A stretch of 64,000 nucleotides of DNA. It comes from Paraspadella gotoi (lineage: Eukaryota > Chaetognatha). How positions within the stretch are numbered: position 1 is the first letter of the stretch; each line of letters starts with the position of its first letter. Location of the stretch: the NCBI GenBank assembly GCA_051294375.1, contig CM119264.1, positions 9,745,907 to 9,809,906 of the forward strand, written 5' to 3'. The position numbers and the translations under genes were made by a program. This document shows, piece by piece, positions 22,156 through 33,200 of the stretch. The notes beneath the pieces were generated by a model that was given only the letters and a program-made list of their open reading frames with translations, did not search any database and was not told where the DNA came from.

Positions 22156-23505
22156 TAAAATAGATCCGGAACAACCGCGGTCATCCTCCTCGTCAACTTC
22201 ATTCGCAACATCAGGGTCCTCTCCTACGTCTCCATCGTCGGAATCCTCGTCCAAATCCTCGGCACCATCATCGTCTACAGAGAGTTGATGGGAGAGTTCC
22301 AGCCCGTCTCCGAGTTGCATCTTATTAACAGAAATTACGGCGAAATTCCCGTCTTCCTCGGAACGGTCGTCATGGTTTTCGAAGGTTGGATGGAGGAGAA
22401 AGATATGTACTTGCTAGATTAGTTTATTGTGAGCGGCTTTTCAAAATCGCCAATTGAAAGACGATTCTCAATTCGAACGTACGTTCCCCGACTACAGGCA
22501 TCACCGTGGTGTTGCCGCTCGAAAACAAGATGGCGTCGCCGGAGGAAATGACGTCGCCTTTCGGAGTGCTCAACGTGGGCGTGGCGCTAATCACAATATT
22601 CCACACGGCCACCGCCTTTTTCGGTTACCTCAAATACGGCGACGACGCCAAGGGATCGATCACGCTCAATCTCCCGCACACTCCGTTGTACGCGAGGTGA
22701 GACAAAAAAAGAATATAATAGGGTTTTTTTTACGTATTTTTTTAATATAATTTTAATTTTGAGCTTCGCTGTTTGTCTGTTATTCCGTGAGTCAGAAGTT
22801 TCTTCTCTTTTTTCTATTATAAGTTAACGTGGCTGATAAGATTAAATAATTAATTATTTACACACTTTTTTTAGCCTGAAGGTGATCTTCGCTATCGTTG
22901 TGGTGACGTCCTTCGCCGTCCAGTATTTCGTCGCCCACGAGATTCTCTTCGGCCGCATCAAGAAGTGGATCGACGACGAGAGGGCGCACGACTTTTGGGA
23001 TTTTGTCGTCCGCGCCGTCGTCATCACCCTCGCCGCAACCCTCGCTGCCTCAGCCCCCTTTTTCGGTGATGTTTCTTTTTCCCTTTGGATACTCAAAAAT
23101 CCGCTTTAAGTAATATAATTATATATACGTTAGTCAATGACATTTAAAGGTGGGAAATGATTTAGGACTGCTAATGATTACAATATAAAGTAATGAAACG
23201 ATGAAATGTTCTTTTTTTTTTTTTTTCAGGCCATTCACCTCTTATGGAGCCTTGTTTAGCACCCCCATGGGACTTACCATTCCCGCATCATAGATCGTTG
23301 CAACGGATTCCCAGGTAAATGCATGATTATGTTTGTTTACAATTCCTTATAATATTAATATTGTTTTCTTCATCTGTTGTAGGCCAGGCGACTGGCCGAT
23401 ACAGTGGAGATTGTTTTGGGATATGTTATCATCGTCTTCAGCATCGTCGCCGCTGTACTGGGACGTGACTGCAATTCGGAGATGGTCTTGACCGACAAAG
23501 ATTGA
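22156..23505 (+). pseudogene. second SLC36 paralogue, exons 4-8
   Basis: Similarity starts at TTAVILLVNFIRN (22174) and runs through exon 4 (to 22384), exon 5 (22498-22696, GITVVLPLENKM ... FGVLNVGVALITIF), exon 6 (22875-23065, FAVQYFVAHEILFGRI ... FWDFVVRA), exon 7 (23230-23314) and exon 8 (23383-23505, ending MVLTDKD only after frame changes). Exons 5 and 6 are exactly 199 and 191 bases, as in the intact neighbour, so the genes are paralogues by tandem duplication. The first 15 or so bases of exon 4 are replaced by unrelated sequence with a stop. Exons 7 and 8 carry frame errors that differ from those in the inverted copy at 45690-46913, so many look like sequencing errors. AATAAA at about 23531. 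As assembled, no complete protein can be made. Confidence 0.85.
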
Positions 23506-23539
23506 ATTGTTTAACATAAAGTTTGATACCAATAAACTT

Positions 23540-24368
23540 TTTGAATCGTTATTTTATTCGAATTTATTCGTAAGTCCATTTCAGTAGGATCTTTTGTTCT
23601 TTTATTTAACTGTGCTCTGAGGTCCTCTATAATTTGATAAAAACTTTTTACCGTACTTAAATAACAAAAGTAACCTCGCAGAGAAAACTAATATATTTAC
23701 TGGTTAAAGTAATTTATAGTTCTTTACAAACAGTTTTAAATTAAAAAAATACGTTTGTCTAAACATATTTCTTTAAATCTCCTTCCCGGTTTAATTAAAT
23801 GCGTGATTATGTTGGGAAATAAAATAAATTCAGGGCGTTGGAGAAAAACTCAAAAAAACAAATAAAAAAATGTTTAAGGAGGTTAAAATAAGAATTAATT
23901 CAGAAAAAAAAAAAAAACCGCAAGAATAAAGAAATTGAAGCGAAGTCGGAAAGGGAAAGTTAAGGAAAGGATTTTCCCGCCTCGCTTTTCAGATCTGCAC
24001 CAGTTTTGACTCCGGGTCGCGCGCTCTCGAGCGGAATTTTTCTGCGCGCAAATTCACGGGGCATCAACACCTCCTCTCTCCTTCTCCTTTTTTTTTCTCT
24101 AGTTCTTTTCTCCTTCTTTCCTTTCCTCCTTTTCTCCTCTGTATCTTTGCAATTTTTTTTCTTTCCTTTTTGCCATTCCCTTCATATTAGTACTCCGCTC
24201 TATTTCTCTACTCTTCTACTTTTTTTGTATTTGTAGTTTTAGTTCGAATTTTTTCTTTTTTTATTTTTTTCTCTTAATTTTTTTTAATTTCTCTTCTTTT
24301 TCTTTTAAATCTTCTTCCATAAGTTACTTATCTCTCAAACCATTCAGATAAAACCTAACCTAGAATAT

Positions 24369-24464
<96 letters not shown>

Positions 24465-24582
24465 TATCTGGCTCGCATTGGCATTGTTTTAGGCTGCTAT
24501 TAATTGCCTATTAATAGTAGTTTTGTTTTTTCGACGAAGACGCCATCCGTTTTCCTCGAAAACTTGGCCGAGAATCACGACG

Positions 24583-24616
<34 letters not shown>

Positions 24617-25082
24617 AGGAGCGGTTAATTTGATATTTACGATCAGAGGAGCCAAGCAAGGCGTCAGCGGGGCGTGAGTAAGTATCACTATGGAAATGAA
24701 ATGGAGATGAAGCCGAAGAATATTTGGAGCTGGCATCGTGGGCGAGCTGATCGCATGAAATCTCTTGGCGAAGAGTTGGCAAAACTAACAAGATACTTGT
24801 TATTCCATTCAATAGTTCAAGATTATAATTACGTTAGTATTTTGTTTCTTATTTTTACGATTAGTATGATTCTTTTCATCCTATATGAATTTTGAAACAA
24901 TACTAAAATAGTACAAGATTTTGTCGATATCTTTTACGCAATCATAGTGCTTCAGAAGCGACAACGCTCACCGCAACGATTGGTGACAACTGACGCGCTC
25001 TTTGGAATCTAAAACGGCGCTGTCCCGTCGGAGATTCGAAGACGAGAACCCAGGACATAAATCAAAGACAACACGAATCGGT

Positions 25083-25117
<35 letters not shown>

Positions 25118-25992
25118 AAGGAGAGAGAAAGAGAGACGCGCTTCAGTAACCGAAACTTACGTCTCGGTCCGTAAGAGGCGACTGGCGCCACGGCACTTTT
25201 GGCGCCATCATTACTCAAAAGTTTGTAATCCAAAGGGGACACCAATGTCAAAGACGACGACGATGACGACGAAGACGAAGAAAACAAGGGAGAAGAAAAA
25301 GGAGGGAAAGAACCGGGACTTCGCCTTGAGTTTAAAACATAGAAAGTTTGAAACGACGACGAAGACGACGACGATACCATTGAAAAAAAAATATACTCGT
25401 AAGTGTGGAATATCTTAGACATTGAGTAATTAGTAACTGAGAAACGAATGAATAAAATAAATATATAGTAACTATTTAATACAAAACTACTACCAACTTG
25501 TGAAGAAAAAAGAAAGAAAAAGAATTCACCCGCAATCTTTCTCCGTCGACGAAACAACTCCCAATTATTCCGACTCATTTCGAATCCTTCTTTTGTTCAA
25601 ATGCAATTTCGCGCTAATTTTCATTCGATGTTTTCGTCGCCGCATTCGTCCACCGTGTCGTTGATATCGTCGTCGTCGTCGTCGTCATCGTCGTCGTCTC
25701 CATCGCCCAAAACTCAACGCCCTCCACGCGTGTTTTCTTCCGCCCAAAAATATGCCGCCTTTTTTTTTCGAATCTCGACGACGCACGTCCACTTGAAGGA
25801 GAAACTTTTAATTAAGGCGAGTTGGTACAAAACATTTTCGCCAAACAAAAGTCGAGAGTTTAATTTTTTTCTGCAAATTATAAAAAAAGCCCGCTTGATT
25901 TGCATTTAGATTTGATGTCGCGTGTGAAAAGCGAAGAACGTAAAAAAGGGTTAAACCGATATTGTATATTGTATTATAAATCACTCTCCTAG
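23540..25992. other. intergenic with (TC)n and (GA)n arrays
   Basis: (TC)n at 24371-24467, (GA)n at 24583-24615 and 25081-25130, GAC/GTC triplet runs at 25255-25300 and 25665-25700. Open frames over these tracts are repeat translations. A serine-rich frame on the minus strand (25009-25578) is low complexity. No confident gene. Confidence 0.55.
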
Positions 25993-26376
25993 AGTTACGA
26001 AGACACCCTTACATCCTTACCGAACTCACCTCCATTCTATCTCAACACCAACTGACAGAAAAGTAAGTCGCCCTAGTTTCCGCACGATTGACGATGAAGC
26101 AGAAAATTTCCATCAAACATTTTTCGGCCGTCGTGGTAATTTTTGGATTTTCTCCTTGACAGGAAGTTTACACCCGAGGCCGCCTCCTGCCCCAAGACAA
26201 CGACGTCCAACCTCACCGCCCTCACCGAGGACCTGACGGCGCAGCCCTTGAAGGCGCAGCCCTTGCAGGCGCAGCCTTTGCAGGCGCAGCCTTTGCAGGC
26301 GCAGCCATTGCACTTTACTCGACGTCAACGTCAACGGAATTTAGCCAAAAATTCAACAACAAAAATTGATGCTTGA
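25993..26376 (+). CDS. two-exon partial ORF with AQPLQ pentapeptide repeats
   Basis: Two exons with good splice signals and matching phase: 25993-26062 (ILTELTSILSQHQLTEK, donor GTAAGT) and 26163-26376 (KFTPEAASCPKTTTSNL, ALTEDLTAQPL, then AQPLQ repeated, stop TGA). The repeat is a 15-bp unit, GGCGCAGCCTTTGCA, present five times from 26238 to 26312, so the array keeps frame whatever the copy number. Codons end mostly in G or C, like the true exons nearby. No start codon is visible, so upstream exons are missing or unrecognised. An alternative frame reads GAAFA repeats. Product unknown. Confidence 0.35.
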
Positions 26377-27990
26377 AGAAATGATGAGTTAGTGAATCTG
26401 TATAATGGTGTTCAGATAAGTAGAGTTAACCGCCTGTTAAATGGTGATTAAGACTGACATTCCCCTAGTGGCAGTCACGCGACAGTCACGTGCAGGGAAT
26501 GGCGTCGACCAGATGCGACGATGACTGACGTGAAAAGCCGTCGCAAAAATCAGGCGAAGAATTCGAGCGAAAATAAAATTCGTCGCTGATTCGCCGACGA
26601 CGACGACGATGACGATGACGATGACGATGACAACGACGACGAATATCACGTACGTGTGCTGCCATCAACGAAGATTACGAACAGGAAAATGAAGTCGAAG
26701 AATACGATGGAGATTAAACGATGATGACAATGATGTTGTGATAATATAAGAAAGGACGAATAATGATAACAATGATGACGATGACGACGACGACGACAAC
26801 GACGACGACAATCTCCCAGCCGCCTCCGTCGATTTCCATCCACTGGGATCAGAAGGCGTCAACAAGGGGAATTTCAAGCGTAAAAAAAAAATTAAAAGAA
26901 TAAAATTTGAAAAAAAATTTAAACTAAATAAAAAAAATTCGTAAACAAAACTAGTAGAATTAAGAAATGATCTTTCGAGAATCGTTGTATGCACGAAAGT
27001 ATTTTTTTATGTTTAGTTTCCCACAAACTGCAAATTGACGAAATAAAAAAAATGTTCAAACAATGGCGAATTTCAACTCGTAAAAAAAATTGAAAGAACT
27101 ACGCCTTTGGCATACTGATTGTTTCATTGTTTTTAGCCATAGCGAGGCTTTTACTTTTTTATTTCGTCATTGCGTCAAAACAAGACCTAAACATTGGACG
27201 TACTTATTTTTTTTTTCGTTCTCGTCAGAATCTGGTCTACCGTCGCGTGCATAAGTTTTCTTGGGTGAAAAACGGGAAAAAGTTCGATGAGGGTCGAAGT
27301 TAATGTCTTTTGTTATTAGAGTGAGTGACATCTAGCGGGGGAATGGGAAAGTGTCGGGAAGCATGTGGAGATAGGTGGTTGCTATCGGAAAAAAATAGAT
27401 GGGGTTATAGGTAAGTACTGTCCATCTGGGGGAAAGTAAATTGGGAGGGTTTGTATTTAAGAAGATCAACAACATATCGAAAATGATATCACGATGTCAT
27501 CATTATAAAATCTTTACCGAGTTGGTTCGTTGGCACAAGTTGGTATAAGTCGCGAGGTGGGTCGGAAGATTGGTAGTCGAGAGCGAGTGAGAATAACAGG
27601 CGGGTGGCGCCGAAAGAAACGCCGTCTGAATTTCCTATCGAAAATTTTTGAAGAATAAAATTCTTCAATTTTTTTAGGGTGAGATACGAAGCGACAGAAA
27701 TGGAAGTAGAGAGAAGAATTAGGGAAATAAATTTCGAACGGATGAGGGAGGTAACAATTTTTGCGTGAGCGTTTTGGCATTGAAAAATGAAAAATTGTCT
27801 TTATTCAAGGAAAACTTGCTTTGCGATAGAAAAAAAGGTTTTTACGTAAATAAAAAAAATGATGTCGAAATATTAAAAATAGTTTTGGCGAGAAAAAATC
27901 GGTTAAGAAATTGATTAAGAAAAAGAATTTGTTATATTTATGAAATTAGTAACAATTTATCACAAAATATTAGAATTAAAGATAGAAAAT
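26377..27990. other. intergenic with GAC/GAT triplet runs
   Basis: (GAC)n and (GATGAC)n tracts at 26590-26645 and 26770-26812; otherwise AT-rich. Asp-, Arg- or Ser-rich open frames here are triplet-repeat translations. No gene seen. Confidence 0.55.
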
Positions 27991-28029
27991 CTTAAAAGCA
28001 ATAGTGATCGAGCCTGCTTTTGATGATAA

Positions 28030-28225
28030 CCAAATATTGATGCGATGATAACCGAAGGATTGATGCGATGATAACCAAATGATGGATGCGATGATAATCA
28101 TTCATTATGCAATGATAATCATTCATTGATGTATGATAGTACTTCATTGATAGGATGATAATCATTCATTGATGCGATGATAGTCATTCATTGATGCGAT
28201 GCTAGTCATTCATTGACGCTATGAG
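28030..28225 (+). repeat. minisatellite, about 25-bp unit, roughly 8 copies
   Basis: Units resemble GATGATAATCATTCATTGAT followed by GCGAT, drifting from an AACCAAAT version at the left to a clean version at the right. It lies near the left end of the 2.18-kb insertion. Confidence 0.8.
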
Positions 28226-28324
28226 TTAATTAGAGAGAGAGAAAGAGAGAGAGAGAGAAGAGAGAGAAGAGAGAGAGAGAGAGAGCGACAGAGAGTTGAT
28301 TGAGAGAGAATATATAGAGAGAAT

Positions 28325-29222
28325 AATAAAATAATAATAAAAGTTTTTAGAAGGAAAAAATAAAAATCCACAAAATCTCGGAAATAAATTTGGGTTTTGT
28401 ATTAAGAAAAAGTGGCGTGATAAAAATAAAATTGTTTATTAGAGTGTGATTAAGCATCAATTAACTTTCTATTTTTTTTTTCAATTGAAATAAGACTGAA
28501 GTCTTTTGTTCATCTAGTTCAAAATGAGGTTGAAACCTTATTTTTTTTGCATATTATTGAAAATGAATGAGATTGATATTGATTGTATGAAAAGAAACCT
28601 TGTCGCTATAAAGCAAACTATTTTCAATAAGAACGGTCAAAAATTATAATCTCTATTAACAAAAATATATAGTGACAATAATCATTAACGACTATGATAT
28701 TTTTGACTTCCAAATATTGTTTTTACTTATTCAAATAAATTTTATTTCCTCATCTTAAAAAATTTTAATCTTGAATGAAATTTTTGATTATTACATTTTT
28801 ATATTATATTTATTTATATTAATCCGCGCAATTGCCGGATATATAGCAGGTATCGCCTACCTGTCACACAAGTTGAGTATACATGTGACATTGCCTATTT
28901 TATAAGTTATTCTTCCCTTTTTCTAAAATAAATCCACGAAAATCTCGGATGTAAATTTGGGATTTTGTATTGAGAAAAAAATAAATGGCGATAATAAAAG
29001 TTTTTAGAAGGAAAAAAATAATAAGAATTTTTCAAAAAAAGAACGATCGTACCGAGAGAGAGAGACAGAAAGACAGAGAGAGAGAGAGAAAGAAAGAGAG
29101 AGAGAGAGAGAAAGAAGCTGAACAGACGCTGCAGAGCCGGAACTCGTTTACTCGTTTACTCATTGCCTAGTGACGGTGGTGAAAAAAAAAAAAATAACTA
29201 TAAAAATTTTTTTTGTAAAAAA

Positions 29223-29269
<47 letters not shown>

Positions 29270-29520
29270 AGGAGAGAGAGAAGAGAGAGAAAATAGAGAG
29301 AGAGAGAGAGATAGAGAGAAAGAGAGAGAGAGAGAGAGAGCCAGAACTCGTTTTTAAACGATTCAGAAAAGGCAGCGCCTGATCAATATATAATTTTTTT
29401 TAGAAAGAAAAAAATAATCAGAATTTTTCAAAAAAGAACGATACGCAAGAGATGTACAGAGAGAGACTGAGAGAAACCTGACTCGTTTTTTAACGATTCA
29501 GAAAAGGCAGCGCCTAAAAA
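28325..29520 (+). repeat. (GA)n tracts with internal direct repeats
   Basis: TTTTTAGAAGGAAAAAATAA with nearby ATCTCGGA...AAATTTGGG occurs at 28330-28410 and 28925-29030. GATTCAGAAAAGGCAGCGCC occurs at 29360 and 29495, and AATTTTTCAAAAAAGAACGA at 29025 and 29420. (GA)n runs lie at 28232-28318, 29057-29120 and 29225-29340. This looks like stepwise tandem growth inside the element. Confidence 0.75.
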
Positions 29521-29629
29521 AAATATATATATAATTAAAAAATAAATAAAAGAAAGGCAAAAAATGTTACAATGGTTTACAGTTGAAATTTTTCCAATTT
29601 TTTCCAATCGCAGCTTGTAAAAGATTATA

Positions 29630-29940
29630 TTTTTATTTGTATTAAAATTAAGATATAGCTTCTCATTAAAAATTTTTTTTGAGTTCCCATTTTTATTATA
29701 GATTTAAAAAAAAAAAATTTGAATTTCATCTTCAATATTATATACTGCAATATGTAATTATATTAAAGCATTTCTATATACTAATTTGGATATTATAATG
29801 AGTACTATAATATCATTTGCATATTGCAGTAAATCATAATGAAGTGGAAATTCAAACAAAAAAATACTTAAATCCAAATGTAATAAGAAAATATCAAAGT
29901 ATTTCAAGATGAGAAGCCATATCTAAATTTTTATACTTAC
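29630..29940. repeat. imperfect fold-back, arms about 130 bp
   Basis: GATATAGCTTCTCATT at 29652 pairs with GATGAGAAGCCATATC at 29908; TTTGAATTTC at 29717 pairs with GGAAATTCAAA at 29849; TACTGCAATATG at 29743 pairs with CATATTGCAGTA at 29819. AT-rich with no coding content. A MITE-like piece nested in the larger element is possible. Confidence 0.65.
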
Positions 29941-30057
29941 TATGATCGCACACTTTTGTAAACTTTAATCATAATTCATCATAATTTTTATTTTAAAAAA
30001 AACGGTAAGTCACAGCCAAACTTAAAAGCGTAGTAGTTTTTATATAAAAACAGCGTG

Positions 30058-30167
30058 ATGGACGACGACGACGACGACGACGACGGACACGACGTCACAA
30101 AGAAGCAATCGTAAAACATTATAGAGCCTGAACCGGCTTCGCCGGTCATGGCTCGGATTAAAAAAAT
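30058..30167 (+). repeat. dispersed hairpin-ended repeat, copy 4
   Basis: GGACGACGACGACG, then ACGTCACAAAG, TTATAGAGCCTGAA, the hairpin ACCGGC-TTC-GCCGGT nested in GAGCC/GGCTC, and an A run. Same order as the copies at 1034, 5060 and 8319, and it forms the right end of the 2.18-kb insertion. Confidence 0.5.
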
Positions 30168-30207
30168 ATAAACGAAAGTCGTCAGTTGATTATCTCAGTT
30201 TTGAGCC

Positions 30208-33200
30208 TCATTCTTCACAATTCTGCATGAGGTTCTTAAAATCGCAGGACTCAAAGTAACTCTCCGCCATCAACGCCTCCCACCGTCGCAGAGTCCTCGA
30301 ATAATCGGCCCCGGTTTGTCCGCTGCAACCGACTGTCGGTTCAGTTAATCTCACCTTCAAGGCCGAAGTCATGACGACCTCGGATTCGACGTCGCGATCT
30401 CGACATAATCCGCACAAGGATCGAAAGAGTCGCCTGCAGCCGCTCGTCAAGAAGCTGAGGACCGAAAAAGGCTGCGGGAACGCGGATCTGTTAAAGTATT
30501 CGAAGATGAACGAGTGTCGGTTGAAGCACCAAATCTTCCTCGAGTCCTCTTGGATGTCGGCGAAAGTGTAGCTGAAGATGGCGATGAGAAGATTGAGCAG
30601 CAAGATGCTGGCTACCATCATGTAGAGACCCTGCATTCCAGGCAGGATGACGTGCTTGGCCAAGAGGGCGAATCCTCGATCCTCCCACTCGTGAATCTCC
30701 AAGTCTTCGTAGAACTCGAGGTGCGTTTCGCCGAAAAGGCTCCAGTAGGGGCGGAAGAGAAGATGGATGGCTTCGTAAGTCGAAGTGGAATTATCTTCCC
30801 CGTGCTTCAAGCGAATCGGCCAAAGAATGGCGAAGGAAGACAATGAATAAGAAGACACAAAGACGCACAGGATCGCCAGAAAGTAAAGAAGATCTCCGAC
30901 CATTCTCTTTATCATCACCAATTTTGGACCGATGATCGGGGTGGCGGAGAATATCTGCAGCAAACGAACGTGATAAAACGAAAAGCAAAACGCAAACGAT
31001 GTTTTGACGGATATCGGACTATCGAAATTTTTCGGCCCTTGTACGAGTCCGTAGAATCTGGCAATCAGGGTCGCGGTCATGTGAAGAATCAGGAACAAAT
31101 CCACCGGGTTCCACATGTTGGAAAAGTGGGAGAAAAAACGTTCTTTGAAACTCGCTTCGGAGATGCAATGCTGAAACTGGTAGATCTCTTGGCAGACGAG
31201 GGCCAGGAAAAAAGAAATGACAGTCCATTCAAAGCAGCCAGGATTTGAATAGACCATTTGATTTAACGGCGTCATGAGGAAAAAACCAAAAGCGATCAAG
31301 AAAACAGAGTAGGTAACGAGACCGGTGTAAAACTTGACAATGGGAGACGTGTAAAAGCGGCGGATCGATTCGAACGAAGTCTCGTATTTGGACTCGTACT
31401 TTGTGGCCAGCCCCATCTCGCTCAACTTTTTGTTTACCTTGATGCTTACGTTTTTTGGAATTAAATCGTCTCGTGGAAAGTTGAACTGATTAACTTTGCA
31501 AGCAAAAAACTTTGGTATGAGAAACGGAAAGACAATTCCAGCGTAGATTTTTAAAAAGTTTGTATTTTTTGGGACGCATCGGTTCCATATGCAGTCGAGA
31601 AGATCCTGGCAAGCTTGGTGACTGAAAAAATGCAAACACTCTCCTTTCAATGCGAGCTGCATGACAGAATTCCCGCCGACAAGGCTTATCTCTTGCACTA
31701 GTAAATACATTGTGCGTAACCTTGACTCATGGTAGCAGAGAGTAAGAATTTCATAAGCGATAGCTTCAAATTGTTCAATGGCTGAAGTAATTTTGGCATA
31801 ATTCCTAATGTTGCTCTTGGATCTTGAGCATTTAAGTTGGACGCAAGCATATAGACAAGAAGCCATGGGATACTTCATACCTTTTAACAAGTGAAGTCCC
31901 AAAGCTATGTTATGCTTCTTGATAAAACGATCAAAGAAGTAAAAATACGCAAATCTCGATTGCATATTCATTGAACTTTTCATTCTGTACCGCGCCTGAT
32001 TTCGTCGGATTATGCTCTCTTTCTGATCGCTCGAAACCATTTCCTTCAACTTGATGTTCAGTGATTCCTTAAAAAGCTTGATAAAGGGTAAACATTCTTT
32101 TTCAAAGGCCATGAGACTTAAATTAAGTCGAAATTCCTTCTTGAATTCCAGTCTGTTTTGTTGAGCCTGCTTCAGAATTCTTTTGGCAACGTCTAAGCGA
32201 TTCCACTGAAAAGCCAAAGTAAGGTTGCTCTCGTAGGCAGAGACGCAACAAGCGGATTCTTTGAGAGTTTTATCCAAGAGCGCTTGCAAGATATTTCTGT
32301 GCAAGGAGTCCATTGAATTCTCATTGTTTTTCTGGCCCAGCTTTATGGACATGTCGTAAATGTGTAGATTTTGCGAGGCTTTTAGACAGCGCACCAAATC
32401 ATCAGTAACCATTTTTTTGGCTCTGCTGGGAAAATCTTCCTCGATGCAATGGACTATAAATTCGTCCTTGACCACGTCTTCCGGATCGGAATAAATTGGG
32501 TCGTCTCGCTTCTTTTTGTTTTTCCCGTCTTCCTGCCTCATCATCCACGTTGCTTTGGCCAGAAGATCGGCGGCTCGGCCCGTTCCCTTGATGGCAACGG
32601 TAGGGATCTTCCTTTCCAGACTTTCCCTCACGGTCTTCAACGAGCCTTCACCGCCATTCATGACGATCTGGACGGCGGGGATCTTGTGGCATCCTTCCTC
32701 ATCGGTGCTGAGATACTTTTCCAGCTGCGATCGGAAAAGAATCTCGGCGCCGTACTTTCCTTCGGTTCCATCGTCGATGAGGAGGAAGTGGGTGTGGTCC
32801 ATGTCGAGATCGGCGCCCGGCGTTGGAACTCCAGGCGAAGACTTTTCGATCCGATAGACGGCGGGATCGTCTCTCGATCGATTTCGGTTGAAGAGACTCT
32901 CCATGTCGCGGACGATGCCCCAGGTGGCGATGCCGATGCAACCCAGAGGAGCGTTGTCGCTCGGACCAATCACCTGCGTTGAGCGAAAGTTCTTGACGGC
33001 TTTTCCGACCAGGCGCATGACGCCGGTGGAGGTCCCCCCGCTGAGGATCCAAGTGTCTGGGGTGTGCTTGAGGAGGCGATTGATGCATTTGATGAATTCT
33101 TCTTCGATGTGGTGATTTAAGTCGATAAGCTTTGCTCCTTAAAATATAAAGTTTAAATTAAACTTTAAAATATTTTTATATATGAAATTGTTACAACCAA

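Larger units (their letters stand above)
27991..30167 (+). mobile_element. 2.18-kb insertion, Helitron-like ends
   Basis: Absent from the other arm, where the sequence runs straight across (on the plus strand at about 41172-41186, reading as the reverse complement of GATAGAAAAT-ATAAACG). The filled site can be read as insertion between A and T with no target duplication: the inserted piece starts TC and ends in a hairpin (GAGCCTGA-ACCGGC, loop TTC, GCCGGT-CATGGCTC) 11-13 bases before its 3' end. That is the structure expected of a non-autonomous Helitron. AAAAT at both borders could instead be a 5-bp target duplication. It contains a minisatellite, several (GA)n tracts, internal direct repeats and a fold-back, but no coding sequence. 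Confidence 0.5.

Noticed and set aside
27991-30167. Interpretation of the one-arm insertion as an LTR or DNA transposon
   Set aside because: No long terminal direct repeats, no terminal inverted repeats at the borders and no transposase or polymerase frames were found.
30371-32982. Several plus-strand frames opposite TRPM (up to 177 residues)
   Set aside because: Antisense shadows of the intact 936-residue TRPM frame.
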